A stretch of 64,000 nucleotides of DNA, taken from Marsupella aquatica. Lineage: Eukaryota; Marchantiophyta. A program made the translations under genes and the position numbers. This document shows, in pieces, positions 1 to 8,672 of the stretch (the first letter of the stretch is position 1; each line of letters starts with the position of its first letter). The stretch is taken from assembly GCA_973895155.1 (NCBI GenBank), contig OZ316898.1, positions 14,880,001 to 14,944,000 on the forward strand, given 5' to 3'. Under the pieces are notes generated by a model that was given only the letters and a program-made list of their open reading frames with translations, had not been told where the DNA came from and did no database searches.

Positions 1-3
1 GTC

Positions 4-797
4 TAGGGGCACCATGGATTCTTGGGGTTTGTGGGGACTAGTTTGCCCGCTTGCAAAATCTTGCCGAAATAGCAGCCAAGCCGCGTTCAATCTCCCAACG
101 GAGCTTGCGTTGGGGAGGCAAGGCCAAGTAGGCATGGAGGATGAGTTCCAAGTGCATTTGGTCCCTAGGCTACCAATGGGCAAGAACCAAGATTGGTTGC
201 TAGAGTCGGGGCCATTTTGGTTCCGATGTGTTGGGACAAGCTTTAGGACAAGTTACGCTATGTGGGCCATGAGCATGTCTTGCGGGCAGGGTGGTCAGTT
301 GGTGATGGATAGGTACAAGGGAGAACCCGGGCTGCACCCAAGGAAGGGGTTGTTCTAGACGAACAATGGGTGTCGGCTCTGGTTCCGGCTTATGGCATTG
401 GGAGGACCTATCGCTGACCTACTTACCAATGTTTGTTGAGCTTGAGTTATGATGCTAGATGTGGGGGAGATCCAGATCCTACTGGGTTACTTACCAAGAC
501 ACTTGGTTGCTTGCACAGATAGTGAGGACCTTTGAGTAGCGGTTGTGTTAGAGAGCAAGTGCAGAGCCCTTTGTATGAAAGGGGCCACGGACGGTGCAAA
601 GCGCATTAGGTTGCTTGCTCAAGGTATTCCATGGAGGCGTTTGGGCACGAGGGGCACTTAGGTGAGGGTGTTGGGATTGGTGAGGGTGCTGGGTGGCTAG
701 GTCCACCACTAAAACTAAATTTGACTTGGCTATTGTTGCGGCAGGATTTGGCAAGCAAGATAGCCCCCACAAACCATGAGAACCAATGGCACCCAAC
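4..797. repeat. imperfect inverted repeat, about 80-bp arms
   Basis: The segment at about 4-85 matches the reverse complement of about 721-797, at roughly three quarters identity by eye. Both arms hold the block GGTTTGTGGGG followed by a cttgc..aatc.tgccg..at.agccaag pattern. The spacer is about 630 bp. It could be the end pair of a non-autonomous element or two inverted copies of an older repeat. No gene is recognised inside; the short open frames have no family resemblance I can name. Confidence 0.45.
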
Positions 798-1480
798 TGA
801 GATCAGGAGAATGTAGTCCTCCTCAAGAGCTTTCCAAGGCATCTAAGAAATACTCCAATGGACTTCCCGTTAAGAAGTCATCATCATTTTTGTTTGGTGT
901 TTCTTCTTAGTGTCGTGACCGCCGTGGCTCACGACTTGGGCTTGCCCTTGGCCCCTAGAGAGACACCACTCCCCTCATATATGCTTCTAGAGACTTGCCA
1001 CCCTGGGACGGGCGCGCTTTGGTCCCCTACATTTGGCCCTCAACCTAGACTCAAACTTGCACACATGGGCACGCAACTAACTTGTTATGCCCAACTAACT
1101 TTCTAGCTAGACGTCCGTAAGTGGAGTGCCTTAGCCCGTTGTGATTGGGCCAACCCAGTCCTCATACATAGGCCTTCAAAACCCATTGTCAGTTGGGGGT
1201 CTTGGACGGCCCCACTCAGGCTGCGCCGTATCTTATTCGCCAAATATTTGTTGCGCAGGAAATAAACTTTGTAAGTTAGCCTTGGGGCCAAGAGCAGCTT
1301 CCACTCAAGCCCTCACTCAATTCCGTCTGGGGGTCTGGATGGTCCACCTTGAGTCCGGTCTTACCCATGATCCAACCAGCTTGAACATGCGAGTCTAAGT
1401 CCTTAGTATGCGTCACCAACTTAGCGTCTTGCTTATGCTAGACAGAGCAATGTCTCGTTGCCCACTAGTCTCCCCATACT
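798..1480. other. no recognised gene
   Basis: Only short open frames occur on both strands and none has a recognisable domain. The tract may be the eroded 5' part of the LINE relic that follows, but I see no motif to prove it. Confidence 0.4.
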
Positions 1481-1489
1481 TATTGCTTT

Positions 1490-3130
1490 CAATAGGTTTC
1501 TCGGGAAATAATTTTTTGTGCTTTGCGGATCCAGAGATCTAGTCCCTTATCCCCTTTTTCTGTTGTTTCTATGGACTTGAGGCCCCCCTCTTCTATAATC
1601 ATCACACCTCTACAGGAGTGTATACCACTCTTTCTTCTGCAAAAGGTACACGTCAAAGTGACCCTTTGGGTGGGCCTCTTTTTTGCCATTGCCCATTTTA
1701 CAGCTTTACGGGAAGCCGTTGTGGCCCACCCCCAATGTATCTTCCTCTCCCTTTCAGATGACACCCACATCATTGGTCCACCCGCTGCGGTTACTTCTGC
1801 CCTCGCCACCCTTTCCACCCATTTGATGGGCCTTGGTTTACGGGTTCAGCCTGTGAAGAGCGTGCATGGAGTCCAGGTGGGTTACCCTCTGATCTTGCGC
1901 TTCCCCCTGGATTCTTACATCCAGTGAGGATCGACCTTTTTACTTTCATCTCTCATGGAGGTAGAGGAGGGAACCCTCCCATTTTAGGGTAATTTGTGTG
2001 CGGCGCAATCATCATTACTAGATCTTGTCCAAGCTGCGTTACTTTTATTTCAGGAGTTTTTATCCTTGGACTCCCTTTGTCTTCAGGAAGACCTTGTTGG
2101 GCGTATGCACGCTTTCACCCTCTCTAGCATCCTCACCGAGGCACCTGACATGGACCGAGCTTGGATTCTTTCTTCTGGAGGGAAGGGCTCAGGAGGATGG
2201 CTTCAGGCCAATCCAATCATTCCTCATCTGTGGATGTCGTCAACGGAGTTCTCAATAGCCATGCGTCTTTGTATGGGGCTACCCCACCCACTTCTTGTTG
2301 GTTTACCTCCTTCTTGCACTTGTGGGAAGCCTTGTGATGCCATAGGTGTCCATCTTCTTTGGTGCAGTTTGGGGGGTGAAACCATTTTTTCATGGCTCTT
2401 TGGTCTGTGTGCAACGGGAGGTGGTGCTCGAGTTACCTGGTCCTCCATCACAATGATTATGGGTGGATCTTACCATGGTCCGTGAGGGTCAACATACTTT
2501 GGCAGATATATGTAGTGGTGGCAAACCCATTTCGCCAAGACATCATTGGGACAACGGCAACAAGAATAGGGGTAGCAACATCATGAGCGGCAACAACGAA
2601 GGAGGCCAAATATGCTGCACGAGCTTCATCTGATAACTTCCTCCCCTTTGCTCTTGAGATATTTGGACGTCTCCATCATCAGTTTGACGGGCTTCTTTGA
2701 CAAACGGCTTGGGATGTTCATGGTCGGATGGGTCCCTCCTGGACCCCCGCTATTTGTTTTGACCATGCACTTTTGCCAACGCATGTCAGTCACCTTACAA
2801 CGTGCTCAAGCTCGGGCCATCTATCGTCGATCTCTGAGAGTGGGTGCTAGTGTGCCTCCGCAACGGCTAGCCCCCCTAGAGGACATTCTAGTCCCACTTG
2901 CCGATTTAGTTTCAACACTTGATGTGGACCATTAACTTTTTGCCACATTTGCTAGGAATGATGAGGACCTTGGTCCATTTGCATTAGTTTTAGTCCCTCT
3001 TTCTTGGGTTTTAGGAGTTTCCTATTGCTCAATTCTTTTGCATTTGGTTTTGTGTACTTGGGACCTCTTTTGTTTGTTCTTTTGTACTCTGTTTGGCCCT
3101 TTTGAGTAAAAAGTTTGTATATAATTTCTT
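1490..3130 (+). mobile_element. decayed non-LTR retrotransposon (LINE) reverse transcriptase, 3' part
   Basis: Reverse-transcriptase pieces lie in order but in different frames. Around 1630-1680 one frame reads GTRQSDPLGGPLF, the RT motif before the catalytic block. The next frame (to 1927) carries SLSDDTHIIGP in the place of the usual YADD-like active site, followed by the thumb region. Downstream (1994-2485) comes a GWLQANP...AMRLCMGLPHPLL segment, then a Cys/His cluster (CTCGKPCDAIGVHLLWC) typical of the C-terminal part of this LINE class. Remnants of an ANPFRQDI-like and a FGRLHHQFDG-like segment continue to about 2935. A T-rich 3' UTR follows, ending near GAGTAAAAAGTTTGTATATAA (3104-3125). 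Frameshifts and stops make it nonfunctional. Assignment to a LINE RT is firm; the clade is not resolved. Confidence 0.75.
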
Positions 3131-3689
3131 CCCAATCTAATGTTGTTGGACCATTGACGTCATGGAGACAACCCTATTCTTGAGTTTTTTTTAATACTTG
3201 GGATCCTCGTTAAAAAGCTGCAAGGAAAATGATTATTTTTTCCTTTGAATGTATATTTTATTGTGGGAATAAAAGCGCAGGAGACTATAGAAGGGGGGCC
3301 ACCAGGTGGTAAATGTGATCATTTGATTCTCGTCTAGCAAATGTCTTCCGATCTCTTTATTTGTGCAAGAATCTGGCCAGGTGTCAATCTTGAATCCAAC
3401 CCAAAAAAGAACTAGATGTTGACATGTAGTCCCTGTTCCCCACAATCGAGGGAATCAGCAATCTAAACGATGAGGAGCGTCTCCACCAAGGACGTATTTT
3501 AGGGTGCCGTGTCTCCTATCAAAGCCTCTGTTTAGGATGCTATGTTGGCTTTACAGTATTTTCTATACTATAGAACCGTGCCCTAGATAATTACTGTGAG
3601 TCATTCTAAAACAATACCCAAAGGGTGTCCATAATTTGTATTTCCATAAGTTATTGTCACTTATGACACGTAGAAGTAATAAACCTGAC
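3131..3689. other. no recognised gene
   Basis: AT-rich DNA without a recognisable domain, RNA gene or strong repeat. The minus-strand open frame at 3233-3445 looks random. Confidence 0.4.
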
Positions 3690-3847
3690 CATAAAAATAC
3701 AAGTTGCTTGAGTAAAGAACTAGGGTTCACCCGTTTCTCTCAAAGCTGCTATATGGTGAATGCACATTTCATAAAAATACAAGTTGCTTGAGTAAAGAAC
3801 TAGGGTTCACCTGTTTCTCTCAAAGCTATATGGTGAATGCACATTTC
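3690..3847. repeat. tandem duplication, 80-bp unit
   Basis: Copy 1 (3690-3769) and copy 2 (3770-3847) both begin CATAAAAATACAAGTTGCTT and end ATGGTGAATGCACATTT. They are nearly identical. Copy 2 lacks 3 bp in the GCTGCTATATGG block, so this is a recent tandem duplication. Confidence 0.9.
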
Positions 3848-5256
3848 AGATTTTGTCTTATTCAGATTTTTGTGTCATGTATTTTCATTTCAATCTGCCT
3901 TATCAAGGGGCAGCCTTTATATTCTATACATTTTCAATTAATTTTTAGACCCCTTTAGTTTTAGGTATTCTAGAGTGTTTTGAACTTATTTTGGCAGCCC
4001 CCTTTCACAATATGTGTTTTCTTAGAGATCAAACCAAAGGCTCCACCACCACGAGTGAGAGAAATGATGCTGAATAACATGAATGCATAGCCTTTTAAGT
4101 TCTCCTCATGTTTTTCTTTCCTAGGTTTATGGTTTTTATTGAAAGTAGTGTCATTCATAAGGCACCTTGAGTTAAGTGCACACATCGTAGCATTGTTTGA
4201 CTGTACCTTTTCTTGGTCACTGTGCTTTTCTTGGTAGACACTTTACTTATATAACAACACTTCTATGCTCTCATATTTTATTTACTTTCATATCACTACA
4301 AGACAAAAAATAAATTTTGTTCTAGGATGAGCATGCTATATCAAGAAGACATAAATGAACTTAAATCACGAGTTTCAGAATAAAGTACCTATAAAATTCA
4401 TTTCACATCCAATATAATCATGTATACATAAGAGCATATCATATTTTTAAGAATTTACCAGTATGATATATACAAAAGAGGATATCATATTTTGAGAATT
4501 GACTAGTAAAAGTGTCACCTCGAGCATCTCACTGAGGAGGTGCTGATGCTGGTGGCCCTTAACAAAGTCGGCTGCGGCTTTCTGGTGCTAAAGAGCTCCT
4601 GATACTTGAACGCAATATGCAAGGTGCTGATGCTGGTGGCCCTTAACAAAGACTGCTGCGGCTTTCTGGTGCTAAAGAGCTCCTGATACTTGAATGCAAT
4701 ATGCTTATGAACCTATATGGTGAAAGCATTTTTCAGATTTTGTCTTATTCAAAATTTGTGTTCAGTATTTTGATTTTAATGTGCCTTAACTCCGTGAATC
4801 ATTTGTATTAATTTGATTTTGAACTAACTTTTGGACCCCTTTTAATTTTAGTGAACTTAGAGTAAATTGAATGTATTTGACTCTCATAAATGTTTGATCT
4901 TTCCTTTGCAATCACTCCTTAGTGAATTATCTTTTTTCTCATGAGAGTAGTAATGAGTTTGAACAATGTGCACATTTGGTGTACTTCCTTCCTGGTTTAC
5001 TTTACAAATTTTATGGTTTTAATTGAGTTGATTAGCATTACCTACAAGCAAGTGAAAAATCTGTACTTTATGTGCAGAAATGTTTAGTACCTTTGTACTT
5101 TCTTCGCATGTGTACTATGTCACTCACTCTTAATGAACAAATATTAATTTTTTGACATATATTTTACATGTACGTTCTTTTATATTAAAATAAATAAAAT
5201 GAATTACATATCTCTACAAAACAAAAAAAAGTCATGTTCCAGGATGAACATGCTAT
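3826..5256 (+). repeat. older segmental duplication (about 3826-4340 versus 4712-5256)
   Basis: Both halves start with a tATATGGTGAA...TTTTTCAGATTTTGTCTTATTC block (3826 and 4714) followed by similar GTATTTTnATTT and TGCCTTA blocks. Both end with ACTACAAGACAAAAAA or CTACAAAACAAAAAA followed by GT...TGTTCTAGGATGAnCATGCTATAT (about 4297-4345 and 5212-5260). The middles are diverged. The 84-bp tandem repeat lies between them. Confidence 0.65.
4538..4704. repeat. tandem duplication, 84-bp unit
   Basis: 4538-4620 and 4622-4704 are almost identical: AGGTGCTGATGCTGGTGGCC ... TGATACTTGAA(c/t)GCAATATGC. Differences are a few substitutions only. The unit is not obviously coding. Confidence 0.9.
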
Positions 5257-5299
5257 ATATGAGGAATAAAATTGATTATGTAGAATCACTCGGCTTTGT

Positions 5300-5586
5300 T
5301 GCTTTGGCTTAGTGTAGGATGCGCCTAGATGGGCTTCTCTCCCCCCGGTGTCATGTTGCCACCGGACTTCTTTTGTGGGGACCCCTTTGCTCCCTTCAGT
5401 GTCCTGGGTGGTGCACTTTTATGCTGTTTGCATTGGGTTTGGGATGACTCTCGTTTTGGGTCCTACCTCCTTGTTTGTTGGGGTTTCCCTCGTCCCTTGT
5501 TGACTCTCCTTCCTTTTCTGGCCCTTTGTGGCTCTTTCCCTTTTGGCCTGTGGGGTTCATGCGGAATAAACGTATTTAAAAAAAAT
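5300..5586 (+). mobile_element. possible retroposon 3' end with A-tail
   Basis: A pyrimidine-rich, GT-rich stretch ends with CGGAATAAACGT and a run of A (about 5566-5586), the look of a LINE or SINE 3' end. The 90-codon open frame inside (5329-5601) is low-complexity and has no recognisable domain. No target duplication was found, so this is a weak call. Confidence 0.25.
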
Positions 5587-5601
5587 GTGTCACCTGGTTG
5601 A

Positions 5602-6050
5602 GATCTTATGAACAAAATCCCCATAATCAACAGTTGGGGAAAACCTCTACTTCATGTATAATTGTAACATTGCAAGATATGATGCCTTGACAAATAAGAG
5701 CTTCAATTTTATTTGTAGGAGCTAATATTTCACACAATGCTCTGTGTTAGGAATTGACTTGAGTTCCCAGCTATAGTTAGTCTGACATTACTAAGGTGAG
5801 TTAGCCATTGATTATAAGAGTATAAGCTTCAATAAGGGGCGAGGGTGGGGACTTTTTATGCTCCCTCCTTGCTAAGGAGGGCGAGGCCCAAAGTGCATTA
5901 ATCAAGGGGAGAGGGGCAGCGTAAGCACTCCCTTCTCTGGGGAGCTTTTAATGGGGGGAGGCCAAAGCCCTATGCAGGGACGGTGAGTCAAGAATACCAG
6001 GTGAGGGCCTGCACGAGGCCCTATGAAGAATTAAAGAGGGGGGGGGGAAC
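5602..6050. other. no recognised gene; G-rich low-complexity
   Basis: Nothing recognisable apart from GGGGAG/GGAGGC-rich blocks at 5835-6050, which look like a degenerate local duplication (CTCCCTCCTTGC versus CTCCCTTCTCTG). Confidence 0.35.
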
Positions 6051-6240
6051 TCGGGGGCCTCAGTATACAGAGACCCCCATATCACGCTCGACGTTTTGGA
6101 CCCTTGCACCCCTAACTTATTAAGTAAAAAAAAATTCCCCTTCCCTATCATACTTATAAGAATTCCAAATCCTAACATTTTGACCCCTAAAAATAGTTAA
6201 GTAAAGTTCTCTTGTGAATTAAACACCCCTTAGTAAGAAA
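6051..6240 (-). repeat. copy 1 of a dispersed repeat with AAACGTCG and TGAGGCCCCCGA core
   Basis: Read on the minus strand, the core (6115 down to 6051) aligns over about 65 bp with 57470-57535 (+): TTAGGGG start, AAAACGTCG in the middle, GATNGGGG, then TATACTGAGGCCCCCGA. The sequence just before the core (to about 6240) is also similar. A third, weaker copy lies at 16273-16330 (+). Probably fragments of one retroelement end; identity unknown. Confidence 0.5.
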
Positions 6241-6501
6241 AGAAAAGTTCATTCAAGTGCGCACCTTATTCCGGTTTTCGCCAAGCTTATTTGAACCCTA
6301 ACGTGGTCCTTTGGCATCCATATCTCATGAAAAACTGATAGTATATAGTGTTGATGCTTCCACTAAGAATACCAATTCTAGTAGAAGCTTCAACAATATA
6401 CAATATGAGTTATTCATATTTGCAATCTGCTATGCTTGTCTCATGTTAAAGGTAGGTACACCAAAAGGGAATTGAGTCAAGAATCTGAATGGTGTGTGTA
6501 C

Positions 6502-6561
6502 GTGGCAGAGGGGAATTGAACCCCTGATTGAGCAAGAAGCTCGAGTATCCAAATCTGCCAC
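6502..6561 (-). tRNA. tRNA-like sequence lacking a D-arm (probable pseudogene)
   Basis: On the minus strand a perfect 7-bp acceptor-like stem (GTGGCAG / CTGCCAC) encloses a perfect 5-bp T-arm with a 7-nt TTCAATT loop (AGGGG ... CCCCT), placed directly before the 3' acceptor strand as in real tRNAs. Only 29 nt separate the 5' acceptor strand from the T-arm, too short for both a D-arm and an anticodon arm. An imperfect hairpin (GAGC-TTCTT-GCTC) is there instead. I cannot assign an isotype. It may be a deleted tRNA pseudogene or a tRNA-derived retroposon head. Confidence 0.45.
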
Positions 6562-6633
6562 CCCCTAGCCTATTCCCCTAACCTATCCCCTGTACATACT
6601 AAAACCCCTACAATGACTGTTGATGCATGCAAA

Positions 6634-6948
6634 TCATTCAACTCTAGACATGGTCTCCAAATAAGTATCCAAAGCTTGTTTATCAACTCGATCTAACACA
6701 TACACTAAACCAATCCCTTGTTTCATGGTTAGAGTAACATTAGTCATCACCATCTCTATATCAATCCATTGTAAATCAGTTGTATCATAAGTGAATTCAA
6801 CTTTGCTTGAGCTTGTTGGCTTATACCAATTGAACAAGAACTGACAAATACTCCCTTCGTGTCCATGAGGAGATGTTGGTCTGTCAAGCAAATCAATAGC
6901 AGATCTCACTCTAGTCCATTGTCCCTTAACTTTGTGTCTCATCATCAT
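6634..6948 (-). CDS. unrecognised open frame beside an LTR-like sequence
   Basis: A 104-codon frame beginning MMMRHKVKGQWTRVRS. No family is recognised. It lies just downstream, on the same strand, of the LTR-like sequence at 7005-8115, where an internal gag-like ORF would be expected if that LTR were a 5' LTR. It shows no zinc knuckle, and the sequence between (ATTCAAGAGCCAG, near 6990) resembles the plant Met-tRNA primer site only loosely. It may be chance; low confidence that it is a gene. Confidence 0.2.
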   Translation of the reverse strand: MMMRHKVKGQWTRVRSAIDLLDRPTSPHGHEGSICQFLFNWYKPTSSSKVEFTYDTTDLQWIDIEMVMTNVTLTMKQGIGLVYVLDRVDKQALDTYLETMSRVE

Positions 6949-7004
6949 AATCCGACCAAGCCAAAATTCTTTCTTGCTTGCACTACTGGCTCTTGAATCC
7001 TAGA

Positions 7005-8115
7005 TGTCGTATAGCCAAAAGAACAAAAAGGAACACTTTTTACATAAAGACTCGGAATACGATCCCTTTAAGAACAGATTTGGAAAGAATTGAATGAATT
7101 TATCTCTCTGAGTAATCTAAAGCTCTCAGCACATAGATTTCTTGTTTCTCACTAAAAGATCAAATAAACAAAACACCAAAGTAAAATAAACTTCTGTCTT
7201 ATGAGTCAAGAGAGAGTCAATTATGGTCTGAAAACTCTGATTAGCTATTGCCACTCCTTCAAAAAGGACTATGGTCTTAGAATAGACATAAAACAAGTCG
7301 CATAACTCACTAATTTCTCTCCTGACTAAATAAAATTGCATGATAAGGAATTTCCAATTTGCTAAACAAGTATTGCTCTGGTTACAAATGTAATGATATG
7401 ACTTAAGATGCCGGCAACATAGTTTGACATCAGCGATACGCAATTCCGTCAAACACTAAATCATATTCCATAAACAAAGTAACGGTACTGAATACTCTGA
7501 GAACCAAACTTTACTTCTCACATATCAAACAACAACTCTTGAATTAGCTAGCGAATCTTGACCCTTCAAGCAAGCCTAGCAGTGAATTCAATGTAAGTCA
7601 CAGAAGTTTGTAACTGAATTCAAGTATCAAGAAATTTCTTGAATTCATAAATTCAAACATAAGTTTTACTTCTATACAAGACTTTTCTTGTTAAAATGGA
7701 AGGAGGGAAACTAACAGAAGTCTGATTGGAATTGTCCCCCCTCTTCCGAATGGAAAAAACATGAGGTTTTATAAGTAAAGGTTCCCTTAACTGAAAAGGC
7801 ATGACTTTTCAAACCTCATATATCTAAAAGACAATCCTAAAAGAAATAAAGAAATGCATTGGAGACTTAGTGGACGCTTTGTAGAGCGTCGGTGCTTTCC
7901 GGTAAAACTAATAAACAGTGGTGTTAATCTAATTTTAACTTCTAAACTAAAAGTCAGAATGAGCTGAGACTTTTCTAGAGTACCCTACTACATATAATCT
8001 CTATGCTGGTAAAGTTTCAAACTTCTCTGAGGTCTCTAAGTGCCTCAAATAAATCGGTGAAAGTGGCACGGTGTTATAAAAGTGCGAAAATCAGAAATAT
8101 TTCTAAGTGTCGGGA
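7005..8115 (-). mobile_element. diverged LTR related to the solo LTR at 58.4-59.5 kb
   Basis: Read on the minus strand, this shares ordered blocks with 58399-59514 (+). The palindromic GAAAAGNCATGNCTTTTCA (7791-7811) matches the one near 58662-58681. GTTTCCCTCCTTCC, GAAGTAAAAC, GGGTCAAGATTCGCTAG, GTTCTTAAAGGGATCG and a terminal GGCTATACGACA (ending at 7005) follow in the same order. The 5' end (around 8103-8115) is only weakly aligned and no target duplication was found. One palindrome (7873-7890) lies inside it and the main palindrome array begins right at its outer edge. Confidence 0.55.
7126..7452 (-). CDS. unrecognised open frame, probably non-coding
   Basis: A 108-codon frame inside the LTR-like region (7005-8115). 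It has no recognisable domain and is probably fortuitous. Confidence 0.1.
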   Translation of the reverse strand: MTELRIADVKLCCRHLKSYHYICNQSNTCLANWKFLIMQFYLVRREISELCDLFYVYSKTIVLFEGVAIANQSFQTIIDSLLTHKTEVYFTLVFCLFDLLVRNKKSMC

Positions 8116-8645
8116 AGATAGTGGATGCTTCAGAAAGCGTCCAAACCCACAAAGGACTTTTGTGGACGCTTCAGAAAGCGTCGGCTGAATTTTGAGGTTT
8201 GGTCGCGGCGTCCGTCTTCCGGCCTTCAGGTGGGACGCTTCAGAAAGCGGCGAAGTCTGTCTTGGCGGACGCTTCAGAAAGCGTCGATTCTGCTTTGTCT
8301 TCGAACATGGTTGGACGCTTCACAAGGCGTCACTTCTCATGTGGACGCTTCAGAAAGCGTCTCATCAGACTTTGGGGTTAGCGGACGCTTCAGAAAGCGT
8401 CTTAAAGCGTCCGGTGTCTGGTTCAAATAGACGTTTCACGAAGTGTCTTCTGTTCCGTGGTATCGGTGAAGGACGGCTCAAAAAGCGTCGTGGTTAAGGG
8501 GGTCGCATCTGGTTGGCAGCAACCATGGACGCCTCAGCTGTCTTGAGGTTTATTGGCTTTGTAACTTGGGACGCTTCAGAAAGCGTCCTTAGTTAGACTA
8601 AGTGAGTTAACCGCCAAATGGAAAGTAGACGCTTCAGAAAGCGTC
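7873..8645 (+). repeat. array of 18-bp palindromes GACGCTTCAGAAAGCGTC
   Basis: Twelve copies, perfect or with 1-4 changes, start at 7873, 8124, 8165, 8234, 8268, 8314, 8344, 8384, 8430, 8472, 8570 and 8628. A half copy lies at 8404 and a decayed one near 8527. Each is a 7-bp inverted repeat (GACGCTT/AAGCGTC) around a 4-nt loop, normally CAGA. The asymmetric loop shows that all copies point the same way. Spacers are unrelated to each other and 12-80 bp long, apart from the outlier at 7873. The repeats create overlapping stop-free frames (8125-8497 in three frames) that should not be taken as genes. The array stops 28 bp from the C-terminal stop of the transposase relic at 8673-12933. Confidence 0.95.
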
Positions 8646-8672
8646 GTTTTTGCTCAAAAAGTTTGAAACGAT

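Noticed and set aside
8125-8497. Three overlapping plus-strand open frames of about 60-100 codons over the palindrome array
   Set aside because: They exist only because the repeated 18-mer lacks stops in all frames; the peptides are just the repeat translated three ways.
7873-8645. CRISPR-like array
   Set aside because: Short palindromic repeats with unique spacers look superficially similar, but spacer lengths are irregular (12-80 bp), repeats are only 18 bp, no cas genes exist and the DNA is eukaryotic.
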